64,000 bases of DNA from Thiovibrio frasassiensis (GTDB lineage Bacteria > Desulfobacterota > Desulfobulbia > Desulfobulbales > Desulfurivibrionaceae): assembly GCF_029607905.1 (NCBI RefSeq), contig NZ_JAPHEH010000001.1, positions 463,530-527,529 on the forward strand, read 5' to 3'. Below the pieces are notes generated by a model. It searched no databases, was not told where the DNA came from, and was given only the letters and a program-made list of their open reading frames with translations. Below are positions 8,500 to 16,474 of this stretch, piece by piece. A program made the translations under genes and the position numbers. How positions within the stretch are numbered: the first letter of the stretch is position 1; every line of letters begins with the position of its first letter.

Positions 8500-10014
8500 T
8501 TATGCACCCAAAGGATTGTCCGCCATGCCATATGGACGAAAACGGCCGTCTACCTGGGGCAGGGAAATGCCAAGGGCCCGAATCTTGCGAAACAAAGTGC
8601 TTTTATGGATGCCGAGTTCGCGGGCCGCAGCCACCCGGTTAAAATTATTGCGTTTCAGTGCATCAATGATCGCCTTGGCCTCCACGGCATGCACGGCGGA
8701 TTCCATCCCGGAAAATTCGTTGGGATGCGCCGGCCTCTCTTGAGTATTTTGATAAGCCGCTGTCCCGGGGACGGCCAGGTTGTCTTGATCCATAAAAAGG
8801 ATTTCGGCAGGGAAATCATCCGGGGTTATCATTCCCGTTTCCCGGAGGACAAAAGCATGCTCGATGATATTTTCCAATTCGCGGATATTACCGAGAAATT
8901 CATGCCCAAGAAGCAGGGCAAGCGCCTCCATATTCAGCCCTTGAATGGATTTTTTCTGCCTGCGGTTAAAGCGGGAGATAAAATGATGCACCAGCAAGGG
9001 GATATCTTCTTTTCGCTCACGCAGAGGAGGCAGAGTAATCTTTACCACATTGATGCGATAGAAAAGGTCTTGCCGGAACTCCCCGGTGGTAACGAGGTGA
9101 GCCAGGCTCCGATTGGTGGCGGCAATTACCCGCACATCGGTTTTAACCGATTGGGTGCCGCCCAGTGGCTCATACACTTTTTCCTGGAGTACCCGCAAAA
9201 ACCGAACCTGAAGGGCTTGACTTATTTCTCCGATCTCGTCCAGGAAAAAAGTACCCCCTTCAGCAAGGGCAAAACGGCCCACTTTATCCTTGTTGGCTCC
9301 GGTGAACGCCCCGGCCTTGTATCCAAACAACTCCGACTCAAGAAGGCTATCCGGGAGAGCGCCGCAGTTTATGGAAACAAGGGGTTTGTCCGCGCGCGGG
9401 CTAAGATCATGGATGGCGCGCGCCAGCAATTCTTTCCCGGTTCCGGTTTCCCCTTCAATGAGGACAGTGCTGTTGCTTGCGGCAATCTGCGGCAGCATAT
9501 CAACGATTTTCTGCATGGCCGGGCTTCTGGTGATAAGATCCGCGATCTGGATCCGACCTTCCAGTTCTCTCCGCAAATTTTCCATCATGCTGAGATCTCG
9601 AAAACTTTCCGCTCCGCCAATAATTCGGCCGTCGCTGTTGCGTAACAGGGAGGTTGAGATGCTGATGGGAACCTGGTCCCCCATATGATTAATGATGCTG
9701 GCAGACCGGTTAATGATTGGGGAACCAGTTTTCATGGTCTGACGAAGGGCGCAGTCGTTCTTGCACATATTGGAACGAAAAACATCCCAGCAGAATTCCC
9801 CGATAGCCTCCTTGCGTCTCATCCCGGTGATTTCCTCAGCTGCCCTGTTGAAAGAGATGATGCGCCAGTGCTCGTCAACAGTAAAAACGCCATCTGAAAT
9901 GCTTTCCAGGACAGCCTCAGTCAAGGCAGTGTGGAGGCCTCTTCTTTCCGTCAAATCCCCGGGCCGCTGATTTGTGTGCGCTGACGAGATACGTTCTCCA
10001 AATTTCTCTAACAT
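8500..10014 (-). CDS. PAS-domain sigma54-dependent transcriptional activator
   Basis: A 504-residue bacterial enhancer-binding protein. The N-terminal PAS domain (about 28-145) includes a cysteine pair (NMCKNDCALR) typical of a subgroup of PAS activators. The AAA+ core (about 165-400) has Walker A GETGTGKE, the sigma54 contact loop GAFTGA and Walker B FFLDEIGEI. A Fis-type helix-turn-helix ends the protein (NNFNRVAAARELGIHKSTLF). There is no receiver domain, so it is probably controlled by a ligand, by redox state, or through the adjacent kinase-like protein. The Met at 10014 has GGAG eight bases upstream. Likely targets are the sigma54-type promoters at 10433-10448 and 13990-14005. Confidence 0.92.
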   Translation of the reverse strand: MLEKFGERISSAHTNQRPGDLTERRGLHTALTEAVLESISDGVFTVDEHWRIISFNRAAEEITGMRRKEAIGEFCWDVFRSNMCKNDCALRQTMKTGSPIINRSASIINHMGDQVPISISTSLLRNSDGRIIGGAESFRDLSMMENLRRELEGRIQIADLITRSPAMQKIVDMLPQIAASNSTVLIEGETGTGKELLARAIHDLSPRADKPLVSINCGALPDSLLESELFGYKAGAFTGANKDKVGRFALAEGGTFFLDEIGEISQALQVRFLRVLQEKVYEPLGGTQSVKTDVRVIAATNRSLAHLVTTGEFRQDLFYRINVVKITLPPLRERKEDIPLLVHHFISRFNRRQKKSIQGLNMEALALLLGHEFLGNIRELENIIEHAFVLRETGMITPDDFPAEILFMDQDNLAVPGTAAYQNTQERPAHPNEFSGMESAVHAVEAKAIIDALKRNNFNRVAAARELGIHKSTLFRKIRALGISLPQVDGRFRPYGMADNPLGA

Positions 10015-10124
10015 AGTGTATCTCCTTTTCCTGTGTTCTCTAGACGACCCCTCAAGCTTTGCAACTTTTTTCTTTGACCAGACACCTGAATCACCAGACA
10101 CGAAACTGCACCTCACGCAGAGCA

Positions 10125-10364
10125 CTACATCCCTAATACGGCGTTGAACCACTCCAGCCCAAGCTCAGCGACACCACCGCTTTGCAGTATCCCGGAAAAG
10201 AGATTGACCAGACCCCACAAACCGACAATGGCGGCCAGCGCAAGAAGTATCCGGGGTGTATCCAGATGGATTTTTTCCTGCGCAGCTTCTTTTTCAAGCT
10301 CCGCCATGCTAATGGTGAAACCGCGGCCAGGGCGTGCCATCGATCTGTGTATTGATTTATGCAT
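10125..10364 (-). CDS. Small membrane protein of unknown function
   Basis: A 79-residue protein with a charged N-terminal half (AELEKEAAQEKIHLDTP) and one strong hydrophobic segment (about residues 38-60, ILLALAAIVGLWGLVNLFSG). I recognise no family. It is the first gene after the sigma54-type promoter at 10433-10448, with about 60 bases of leader. The activator gene follows 110 bases downstream on the same strand, so the two probably share a transcript. The start is uncertain: Met1, Met9 and Met20 are all in frame. Confidence 0.6.
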   Translation of the reverse strand: MHKSIHRSMARPGRGFTISMAELEKEAAQEKIHLDTPRILLALAAIVGLWGLVNLFSGILQSGGVAELGLEWFNAVLGM

Positions 10365-10432
10365 TTCCGAGCCTCTTGATGTTTAGTTTTGAAACCACCA
10401 TCCTTTTATTGCAACACCCAACTTGACGATAA

Positions 10433-10448
10433 AGCATTTTTCGTGCCG
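10433..10448 (-). promoter_or_regulatory. Candidate sigma54 promoter of the small-protein/activator operon
   Basis: On the minus strand CGGCACGAAAAATGCT matches the consensus TGGCACGNNNNTTGCW at every position but two, with the required GG-to-GC spacing. It lies about 70 bases ahead of the 79-residue protein gene, and about 75 bases downstream of a perfect inverted repeat that could bind the activator. Confidence 0.65.
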
Positions 10449-10522
10449 CCGTATCATATTCTGAATTTATCAATCCATATCGGCATGTTACAATTATTTC
10501 GATACTAAGGAATATGTTGCAC

Positions 10523-10571
10523 AAACGCAAAGATGCAACGATAGCATCACTACCGTTGCATCTTTGCGTTT
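10523..10571. repeat. Perfect 18-bp inverted repeat, possible activator site
   Basis: AAACGCAAAGATGCAACG at 10523-10540 is repeated exactly as its complement at 10554-10571, with 13 bases between. It lies between the end of one membrane-protein gene and the sigma54 promoter of the next operon. There is no T-run on either side, so it is a poor terminator. The arm TTGCATCTTTGCGT resembles words upstream of the neighbouring operons, which suggests a protein-binding site. Confidence 0.65.
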
Positions 10572-10597
10572 ATCTATGCGTCGATAGATTCTCAGCG

Positions 10598-11017
10598 CTA
10601 GAGGGATTTCCGCGACGGAGCAAGACTCCAACCCCTTACCCGCTCTTCCTTGCTCTGCCTCAGATCAATATTGTAACCAAGCGATCCATAAAGTGAACAC
10701 CAGAATAACCCGCTCAAAACATTGACCATGAAAAGCTCAGGAGATGTGAGCACAACCCCTGGCTCTATAATTCCCGCAAAGGTTGCCATGAGGTATCCGA
10801 TGGGGCCATGGATAATGTTCAGCAATACGCCAACTGCACCTATCATCTTGCCGACCCCTGCGACATGGATCCATTGGGCCAGGCCCAGGCTGACCGGAGC
10901 GACGACCATGCCGATGGAGATTCCGGTCAACATCCATTTCAGGCTCAACCGGTTGAGTTTGCCAAGATGACAGCAACAAAGAGGTACTATACCGAGCAGC
11001 AAGCAATATTGACTCAT
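10598..11017 (-). CDS. Tandem paralogous membrane protein 2, unknown family
   Basis: A 139-residue protein with about four hydrophobic helices. It is clearly related to the gene immediately upstream: both contain KWMLTGIS, then AP and GL positions, LNIIHGPIGY, MAT-AG, a PEL motif and GYNIDL. I do not recognise the family. This copy has an unusual CCCHLGK stretch near the N-terminus. It follows its paralog by about 50 bases on the same strand and probably shares its transcript. The perfect inverted repeat and a sigma54-type promoter lie just downstream. Function unknown; a role beside the cytochromes upstream is only a guess. Confidence 0.75.
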   Translation of the reverse strand: MSQYCLLLGIVPLCCCHLGKLNRLSLKWMLTGISIGMVVAPVSLGLAQWIHVAGVGKMIGAVGVLLNIIHGPIGYLMATFAGIIEPGVVLTSPELFMVNVLSGLFWCSLYGSLGYNIDLRQSKEERVRGWSLAPSRKSL

Positions 11018-11066
11018 GACGTTTCCTCCTGTGACTAAAATTACCGGTCAAGCCAAAAACCGAAAA

Positions 11067-11486
11067 TCAGCCTGCTTGCGGCGAGGCTCCGACGGGAACG
11101 GGATGCCCAGCACCTGCCTCACTGGCGACCTTCAAGTCAATATTGTATCCGACCGACCCATAAAAAGAGGCCCACAACAGCGCATTCAGAAGATTGATAA
11201 TAACAAGTTCCGGTCCGGTAAGAGCGACACCCGCCTTGATAAGACCAGCCATTGTCGCCATCATATAACCAATGGGACCGTGGATGATATTCAGGACAAG
11301 CCCTACAACACCAAAGAGCTTAAGAATTCCTGTGGCATAAATCATTTTCACCAACCCGAAACTTATAGGCGCAATGACAGCACCTAATGATATCCCGGTT
11401 AACATCCATTTCTTATCAGACTCTTTTTTTACTATTTGATAACAGGCAACCGGAACCCACCCGAGCAATATAAGTAATTGTTCCAT
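11067..11486 (-). CDS. Tandem paralogous membrane protein 1, unknown family
   Basis: A 139-residue protein with about four hydrophobic helices (near 4-18, 27-48, 52-75, 88-110). It shares the pattern KWMLTGIS-G, AP-S-GL, G-LNIIHGPIGYMMAT, LTGPEL and YGSVGYNIDL with the next gene; roughly half the residues look identical. The C-terminal tail is short and soluble. The start has AAGGAG about seven bases upstream. A TATAAT box at 11559-11564 (minus strand) lies about 75 bases ahead. No known family recognised. Confidence 0.78.
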   Translation of the reverse strand: MEQLLILLGWVPVACYQIVKKESDKKWMLTGISLGAVIAPISFGLVKMIYATGILKLFGVVGLVLNIIHGPIGYMMATMAGLIKAGVALTGPELVIINLLNALLWASFYGSVGYNIDLKVASEAGAGHPVPVGASPQAG

Positions 11487-12128
11487 GACCTTTCTCCTTA
11501 TGTTGAATTTTATTTTTGTTGTAATTATCTATTTTAAATAATCACAACTCTAGTTTTTATTATAACTTTACAAATATATTTTTAAGTATTTACAACATTA
11601 ACCATATACTCTATTGCACTACAGTCGCAAGCTACTCCTGATCACCTATTTAAGCATTAATCATGCCACAAAGTTCATATTTTGTTTTTCTTTGTTATAT
11701 CGGTATATTGCAACGACAACTACTCGCCTTGCGTCTCTACATGGTCGCACCAAAGCCTCACTGCTTCGCTATGATAGTGCTGATATCGCGACCCATACCT
11801 TATCGCCTCCCACAACAAAAGAATGGCACCATCATCATGACAAGATCAAAACAATAAGCCTGCACCCTATCGCCCTGCCTGCCAATACCCCGCACGAACA
11901 CTGGAGGAAAGTTACGAAAATTGTGCGACTGCACCCCCATCTCCAAACAAAAAGAGATATCGCGGCATAATTTTCCAACCAAGCGTACAAAAAGAGATCA
12001 ACCACGCAAAAGAGAGACGACAGAGAATTCAGATGGATGCTGCCTGTTGCCTAAACGAAAAACAGCGGGGCCCGAGAGGACCCCGCTGTTTTTCGTCTGC
12101 GGTCCATACTTATTATCGACATACTACT
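11487..12128. other. 642-base AT-rich intergenic region
   Basis: AT-rich, especially 11510-11720. On the minus strand TATAAT at 11564-11559 is a candidate -10 box for the paralogous membrane genes, without a good -35. Two words of the TTGC-type motif lie here: TTGCGACTGTAGTG (minus, 11630-11617) and TTGCGTCTCTACAT (plus, 11729-11742). The far end holds the cytochrome operon terminator. Open frames here have no coding look. Confidence 0.5.
12056..12095. terminator. Rho-independent terminator of the cytochrome operon
   Basis: Perfect 15-base arms (CGAAAAACAGCGGGG and its complement) around a 10-base loop. The A/T tracts in both arms let it act in either direction. It lies 34 bases past the cytochrome b stop on the minus strand. 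Confidence 0.8.
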
Positions 12129-12758
12129 TCAATGATGATGCTCCTCGTACCCGGTAAACATCGCCTTAAAATGTGCAAACGGCGTGTGCCCCAAGGTGGC
12201 CAGATAAAAATGCACGATCAGAAAGACCGCAAAGAAGAAAAAGAGCAAAACGTGCAGAGTATCCACAACCTTAATCCCACCGAGCAGTCCCAGGTAAGCC
12301 TCATGTTTTTTTACCTGCCACAGGAAAAGTCCGGAAAATATCTGAACGGGAACAAGAAAAAACATAAGCCCCACATAGGCTTGCTGCTGAAGCGGGTTAA
12401 ACTTGTTCTCCGGAGTCATCTGGTGCGGATTTTTCTCCCCCCTAAAGAGTCCGCACCCATAGTATCTGGCCTGCGCGATGGTTTTCGGGATAAAATCCTG
12501 TAATTTTGGGAAATAGATGGTGATCTTTCCTGTCCCCAGATAATACCCCAACCAGAGAAGATAATCCGCCATCACCAGAAACCCGGTATAGTTATGGAGA
12601 ACAATTGCATCCCGAAGAGAGAGAAAGGAAAATACCTCGGCAAATCTGATCTGAAATCCGGTCGCCACCAGAACAATAAATCCTGCGGCGTTGATCCAGT
12701 GCCAGACTCGGATCGGGGCGGGGTGCACATATACCTTTTCTGTGTTTTTCATTGCCAT
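12129..12758 (-). CDS. Membrane cytochrome b (b561 / hydrogenase-type cytochrome b subunit)
   Basis: A 209-residue protein with four predicted helices and haem-ligand histidines typical of the Ni/Fe-hydrogenase or thiosulfate-reductase cytochrome b family: RVWHWINAAGF near the N-terminus, LHNYTGF at about 54, and DTLHVLLFFFFAVFLIVHFY in the last helix. It would exchange electrons between quinones and a periplasmic partner. That partner is most likely the seven-haem cytochrome c encoded six bases upstream. It ends in a histidine-rich tail (EEHHH). The physiological direction is unknown. Confidence 0.88.
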   Translation of the reverse strand: MAMKNTEKVYVHPAPIRVWHWINAAGFIVLVATGFQIRFAEVFSFLSLRDAIVLHNYTGFLVMADYLLWLGYYLGTGKITIYFPKLQDFIPKTIAQARYYGCGLFRGEKNPHQMTPENKFNPLQQQAYVGLMFFLVPVQIFSGLFLWQVKKHEAYLGLLGGIKVVDTLHVLLFFFFAVFLIVHFYLATLGHTPFAHFKAMFTGYEEHHH

Positions 12759-12764
12759 ATCTCC

Positions 12765-13889
12765 TTATTGCTCTTTTTTGCTTTTTTTGCGTCGGGCAGG
12801 AATGGTTACGACCCTTACGCCAAGGTGAATCAAGACAACGGCGATTCCCCCGAAAATAATGGTCAGACCGATCTTGTCGACAAATCGTACCCGGGTGCCG
12901 CCTAAGGCCGAGAAATGGCTGGTGTGATAGCTTTCCAGGACACTTCGATTCACCTTGTAGTGCTCAATGGAGCCGTCATCCTTATTCAAGACAATGGTAA
13001 CCGCATCAAAAATGGGGGCATCCTGAACGTGACATTGCTGACAATCCTTGATCGCCCCTCCCTTCTGAACTTGATGGACAATGGCTTGCATTTCAGAAAC
13101 AAGCTCCGCACGAAAAATGATATGCACGTCTTTCTGCCGGAGGAGGATAAAAAGTTCTTCGATTTCATCGTTGTCGATAACTCCATCGTTGTTTTTATCC
13201 ACTGTCTTGTAAAACTCATCATAGCCAACACCCAGGGTTTTAACGATTTTGTCCCCGGTTAAAAAAGTATTGGTTACCAGATCATAGAACCTGAGATGCA
13301 CATGGCGTGGGGCTGCCGGCGCATGACAAACCGTGCATTCCACAAAGGAAAAATGCGCCTGCTTCTGGGGCAGCCAGTTATGTTCCTGATAGGGGTTGTG
13401 GCATCTCAAACAAAAACCATTTTCTCTCTCGGCAACCGATGCTGATTCAAGATGACTCGTATAGTGATAATCATGGCAAGCGTAACACTGCATAACAATC
13501 CCCTTGCCTCGCGCCTCCATGTGGACGCTATGAACAAAGGCATCGCCCTCTGCCTGATGACAGGTTGAGCACTCAACTTTTTTCAGGTATTTCGGATGAG
13601 GCACCTCCTGATTGCAATTAAGCTCCTTGATATCTGTATGACAGTCCACACAGGTAATGCCGTTGATGTTGTGTATGGAATGATTAAATTTGTTTTCATC
13701 AACATATAGGTTGGCTTTCATACTGCTATCGTTGAAATCTTTTTCTCCTGAACGCACTAGGGTTTCATCCACATGGCAATCCAGGCATTCGCTGTTTTCA
13801 AGGGCATAATTTATTCCCGGGGACATGAGACAAAACCAAAACAGGAAAAGGCCCGTTGCGCTTGAAAACATTCTTTTTTTGTATTTCAC
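12765..13889 (-). CDS. Seven-haem c-type cytochrome with EF-hand and C-terminal membrane anchor
   Basis: Seven CXXCH motifs are visible in order: CLDCH, CVDCH, CSTCH, CYACH, CLRCH, CTVCH and CQQCH. Between the sixth and seventh lies a canonical EF-hand loop, DKNNDGVIDNDE, suggesting bound calcium. A signal peptide (MKYKKR then a hydrophobic core) and a C-terminal helix followed by a basic tail place the haem domain outside the membrane. The start is uncertain: I use the GTG at 13889, nine bases after GGAG (374 residues). ATGs at 13904 and 13907 are in frame, and the frame stays open to 13979. With the cytochrome b it forms a quinone-linked electron-transfer pair. Confidence 0.88.
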   Translation of the reverse strand: MKYKKRMFSSATGLFLFWFCLMSPGINYALENSECLDCHVDETLVRSGEKDFNDSSMKANLYVDENKFNHSIHNINGITCVDCHTDIKELNCNQEVPHPKYLKKVECSTCHQAEGDAFVHSVHMEARGKGIVMQCYACHDYHYTSHLESASVAERENGFCLRCHNPYQEHNWLPQKQAHFSFVECTVCHAPAAPRHVHLRFYDLVTNTFLTGDKIVKTLGVGYDEFYKTVDKNNDGVIDNDEIEELFILLRQKDVHIIFRAELVSEMQAIVHQVQKGGAIKDCQQCHVQDAPIFDAVTIVLNKDDGSIEHYKVNRSVLESYHTSHFSALGGTRVRFVDKIGLTIIFGGIAVVLIHLGVRVVTIPARRKKSKKEQ

Positions 13890-13989
13890 GATTTTTGTCT
13901 CCATCATTGGTATTGAGTGCTTTTTTTGATCTCCTGAGCCTAACGACCAGAGTTTCATGATGTCGCACAATGTGTTCAACAGAAGCTTT

Positions 13990-14005
13990 AGCAGAAACTA
14001 TGCCA
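13990..14005 (-). promoter_or_regulatory. Candidate sigma54 promoter of the cytochrome operon
   Basis: Minus-strand TGGCATAGTTTCTGCT has the invariant GG and GC at the right spacing, plus TGGCA and TGCT cores. It lies 80-100 bases ahead of the cytochrome c start. A TTGCAACTCTACGT word lies at 14124-14137, at a distance similar to that of the inverted repeat upstream of the 10433 promoter. The rest of the 360-base gap to the flavodoxin gene holds a GC-rich hairpin near 14200-14230 and no gene. Confidence 0.5.
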
Positions 14006-14249
14006 TGCTCGGCTTATATTTCTTTGTTCTGTTATATTAAACAGATACATCCATTTCGGTCTTTCTGCATAACCAACCAAGGTCGCGCTGGTGCTTCACT
14101 GCACTGCGACTACCAGCTCGTTTTTGCAACTCTACGTATTGAGATGACGGGCAAAAAAAGAAGAGAATCTCCTCCATAGGCAGGAGAGGCGACCTCAATG
14201 GGAAGGGCGCGCAGAGCTGCACGCCCCTTCATGTTTTTCGATACATAAC

Positions 14250-14723
14250 TCAGGAAAAACTGTCCTGAAGACCCTTGCGCAAAGCCGTAAGATCATTTTC
14301 GTCGGGATGACCTGCTGCGGCTGGCGCATCGTGAAGCCAGGGGGCCTTGGGGTTTTTTTCTGCTACCGCAGCCTGCACCTTGACAGAAACCTCGCCGGGA
14401 CAACTGAAGCTGCCTGTCACTGTTGCCCCCGCCGCCAGCTCCCGTGCCTTGCTCATCCCGTTTTTGACATGACTGGAGTCTACGGCACCGCCATGGGTTG
14501 CAAACAGGAAAACTTTTTTCCCGGACAACTTTGGCAAAAACTCCTGAGTCGCAGGATCCGGACCGCCCCCCTTTAACCAGAAGCCAACAACGATGTGATC
14601 GTAACCACTGATGTCTCCTGCCGCCCCAACCGAAACTATTTCAGCGTTAAGCTCCGCGGCTGCGGCTTCCGCCAGTTTCTTCGTGTTGTTTGTCTGTGAT
14701 GAATAGACGACCAGTGCCTTCAT
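14250..14723 (-). CDS. Flavodoxin-family protein
   Basis: A 157-residue flavodoxin-like protein. The N-terminal beta strand is followed by the phosphate-binding loop SSQTNNTKKLAEA. DHIVVGFWLKGGGPDP and LFATHGGAVDSSH match the two other FMN-contact loops of the minimal flavodoxin fold. It probably acts as an FMN electron carrier. It is the last gene of a minus-strand cluster, 48 bases after the second MinD-ferredoxin ATPase. Partner and substrate are unknown. Confidence 0.85.
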   Translation of the reverse strand: MKALVVYSSQTNNTKKLAEAAAAELNAEIVSVGAAGDISGYDHIVVGFWLKGGGPDPATQEFLPKLSGKKVFLFATHGGAVDSSHVKNGMSKARELAAGATVTGSFSCPGEVSVKVQAAVAEKNPKAPWLHDAPAAAGHPDENDLTALRKGLQDSFS

Positions 14724-14771
14724 GTCCTGCCTCCCTTCTAAAAATTAAAAACCTGTGCCTCACCAATCAGG

Positions 14772-15647
14772 TCAATTACCCTGGGCAAGAGAGATAATTT
14801 TCTCATAAAGCCCATAAACAGCAAGAGCTGCCGGAGAATTTGGTGCATGCTTCGGCAGAGGCATGGCCGCGACTACCGCCCATACAACTGCCCGGTCAAA
14901 GGGGATTTTTGCCAAAACAGGAATACCCTGCTCGCGACACAACCGCTCAATATCAGCACTATACCCGGGATGAAGATCCCATTTGTTGATGCAAACACCA
15001 ACCGATACCTTGAAGTGACGGGCCAAATCCGCCACCCGCTGCAGGTCATGCAGGCCGGCAAGGGTCGGCTCGGTAATCAGCAAGACAAAGTCAGCCCCAG
15101 AGAAAGAAGCGATAACAGGGCACCCAATACCCGGTGGCCCGTCCACCAATAGCCAAGAGGCTTTTTCAACTTCAGCCAGCTCCCTGGCTCTTTTTTTCAC
15201 CAGAGAAACGAGCTTTCCGGAATTCTCCTCTCCAATCCCAAGACGGGCATGCACCATGGGGCCGTATTCGGTATCAGACCTGAACCAGACCCCGCATTGT
15301 TTTTCCTGGAGACGGATTGCATGCTCCGGGCAAAAGCGGGCACAAACACCGCAGCCTTCACAGGAAAAGAGCTTTAATTCCGCCTTTTCTTCCATACGAA
15401 TGGCGTGAAACTCGCAAAGATCGGCGCAAAGACCGCACCCGGCACAGAGAATAGGATCGATAACCGCCTCTACCCCAGACCAGAAGGCATGCTCTTCCCG
15501 AACCTGGGGAGAAAGAAGCAAATGTAGGTCTGCGGCATCCACATCGCAGTCCGCCAGAACCGTTTCCGGCAACAGCATGGCCAGGGCCCCGGCTATTGAG
15601 GTCTTCCCCGTGCCCCCCTTACCGCTCAATATCAGCAGTTCCTTCAT
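14772..15647 (-). CDS. MinD-superfamily ATPase with inserted 2x[4Fe-4S] ferredoxin domain (second copy)
   Basis: A 291-residue P-loop ATPase with the deviant Walker A SGKGGTGKT. After the Walker A' region (DCDVDAADLHLLL) an inserted ferredoxin domain carries CAGCGLCADLC and CEGCGVCARFC. LLVDGPPGIGCP is the MinD Walker B region. Proteins of this kind occur as adjacent pairs in anaerobes and are thought to handle metal or Fe-S cofactors. Its start overlaps the stop of the upstream copy (ATGA). Confidence 0.88.
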   Translation of the reverse strand: MKELLILSGKGGTGKTSIAGALAMLLPETVLADCDVDAADLHLLLSPQVREEHAFWSGVEAVIDPILCAGCGLCADLCEFHAIRMEEKAELKLFSCEGCGVCARFCPEHAIRLQEKQCGVWFRSDTEYGPMVHARLGIGEENSGKLVSLVKKRARELAEVEKASWLLVDGPPGIGCPVIASFSGADFVLLITEPTLAGLHDLQRVADLARHFKVSVGVCINKWDLHPGYSADIERLCREQGIPVLAKIPFDRAVVWAVVAAMPLPKHAPNSPAALAVYGLYEKIISLAQGN

Positions 15648-16474
15648 GAAGTTAACTCCTTGAGCAAAGAGGCAAATACAGGCAGCAATTCGGGACGACA
15701 GTGAATCAAAGGTTTGCCAGCGGCATATCCCTCGGCTATCCCGCGCTCAAAGGGAATTTCAAGATGTACCGGAATATTTTCTCTGCGGCACCATTGCCCG
15801 GTTTTTCCGTCTCCCAGATCGGCCCGATTGATAATGACCCCGAAGTGCTGGTCAAGTTTACGCAATACTCCCACGGCCAGTTGCAGGTCATGGAGGCCGA
15901 AAGGCGTTTCTTCGCTGACCAGCAGGGTATAGTCTGCTCCGATTATGGTGGCGATAAGCGGACAGGAGGTTCCGGGGGGCGCATCAAGAATAATAAGCCC
16001 GCCTTCCTGCTCCGCCGCCTCCCTTACCGCTGCGATCAGCGGCACGGACATGGCTTCGCCCACCCGAAGAATGCCATGACTGAAACGAATCTTGCCTGCC
16101 TGTCCGGTTTCAAGAATGCCAAGCAATCGTTTCCCACGAACGAGGGCTGCTTCCGGACAAACCAGAAAACAACCCCCGCAGGCATGACAGAGTTCGTTGA
16201 AAGCCATAGCCATGACGCCAAAAACCGTGATGGCGTTAAATCGGCAGATATCCCGGCATTCCCCGCAGCCGGTGCATTTCTCTTCAATAATCTCCGGCAC
16301 GGTGAGCGTTATCTCTCTGCACTGATCAAGAACCGGCCGCAAAAAAATATGACCGTTTGGCTCTTCCACATCACAATCGACATACTGAACCGGGATATCC
16401 GCCGCAAGGGCGAGACTTACAGCGATTGTGGTTTTGCCAACACCGCCCTTGCCGCTGGCAACGGCAATTTTCAT
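15644..16474 (-). CDS. MinD-superfamily ATPase with inserted ferredoxin domain (first copy)
   Basis: A 276-residue paralog of the next gene. It has Walker A SGKGGVGKT, DCDVEEPNGHIFL, ferredoxin motifs CTGCGECRDIC and CHACGGCFLVC, and Walker B LIILDAPPGTSCP. The two copies are diverged and likely form a heterodimer, as proposed for such pairs. It overlaps the NifX-like gene upstream and its paralog downstream by four bases each, implying tight translational coupling. Confidence 0.88.
   Translation of the reverse strand: MKIAVASGKGGVGKTTIAVSLALAADIPVQYVDCDVEEPNGHIFLRPVLDQCREITLTVPEIIEEKCTGCGECRDICRFNAITVFGVMAMAFNELCHACGGCFLVCPEAALVRGKRLLGILETGQAGKIRFSHGILRVGEAMSVPLIAAVREAAEQEGGLIILDAPPGTSCPLIATIIGADYTLLVSEETPFGLHDLQLAVGVLRKLDQHFGVIINRADLGDGKTGQWCRRENIPVHLEIPFERGIAEGYAAGKPLIHCRPELLPVFASLLKELTS

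Noticed and set aside
10514-10571. Inverted repeat as a rho-independent terminator
   Set aside because: No T-run follows the hairpin on either strand; a protein-binding role fits better.
11614-11970. A 118-codon plus-strand frame in the AT-rich gap
   Set aside because: No ribosome site, odd composition and no recognisable fold.
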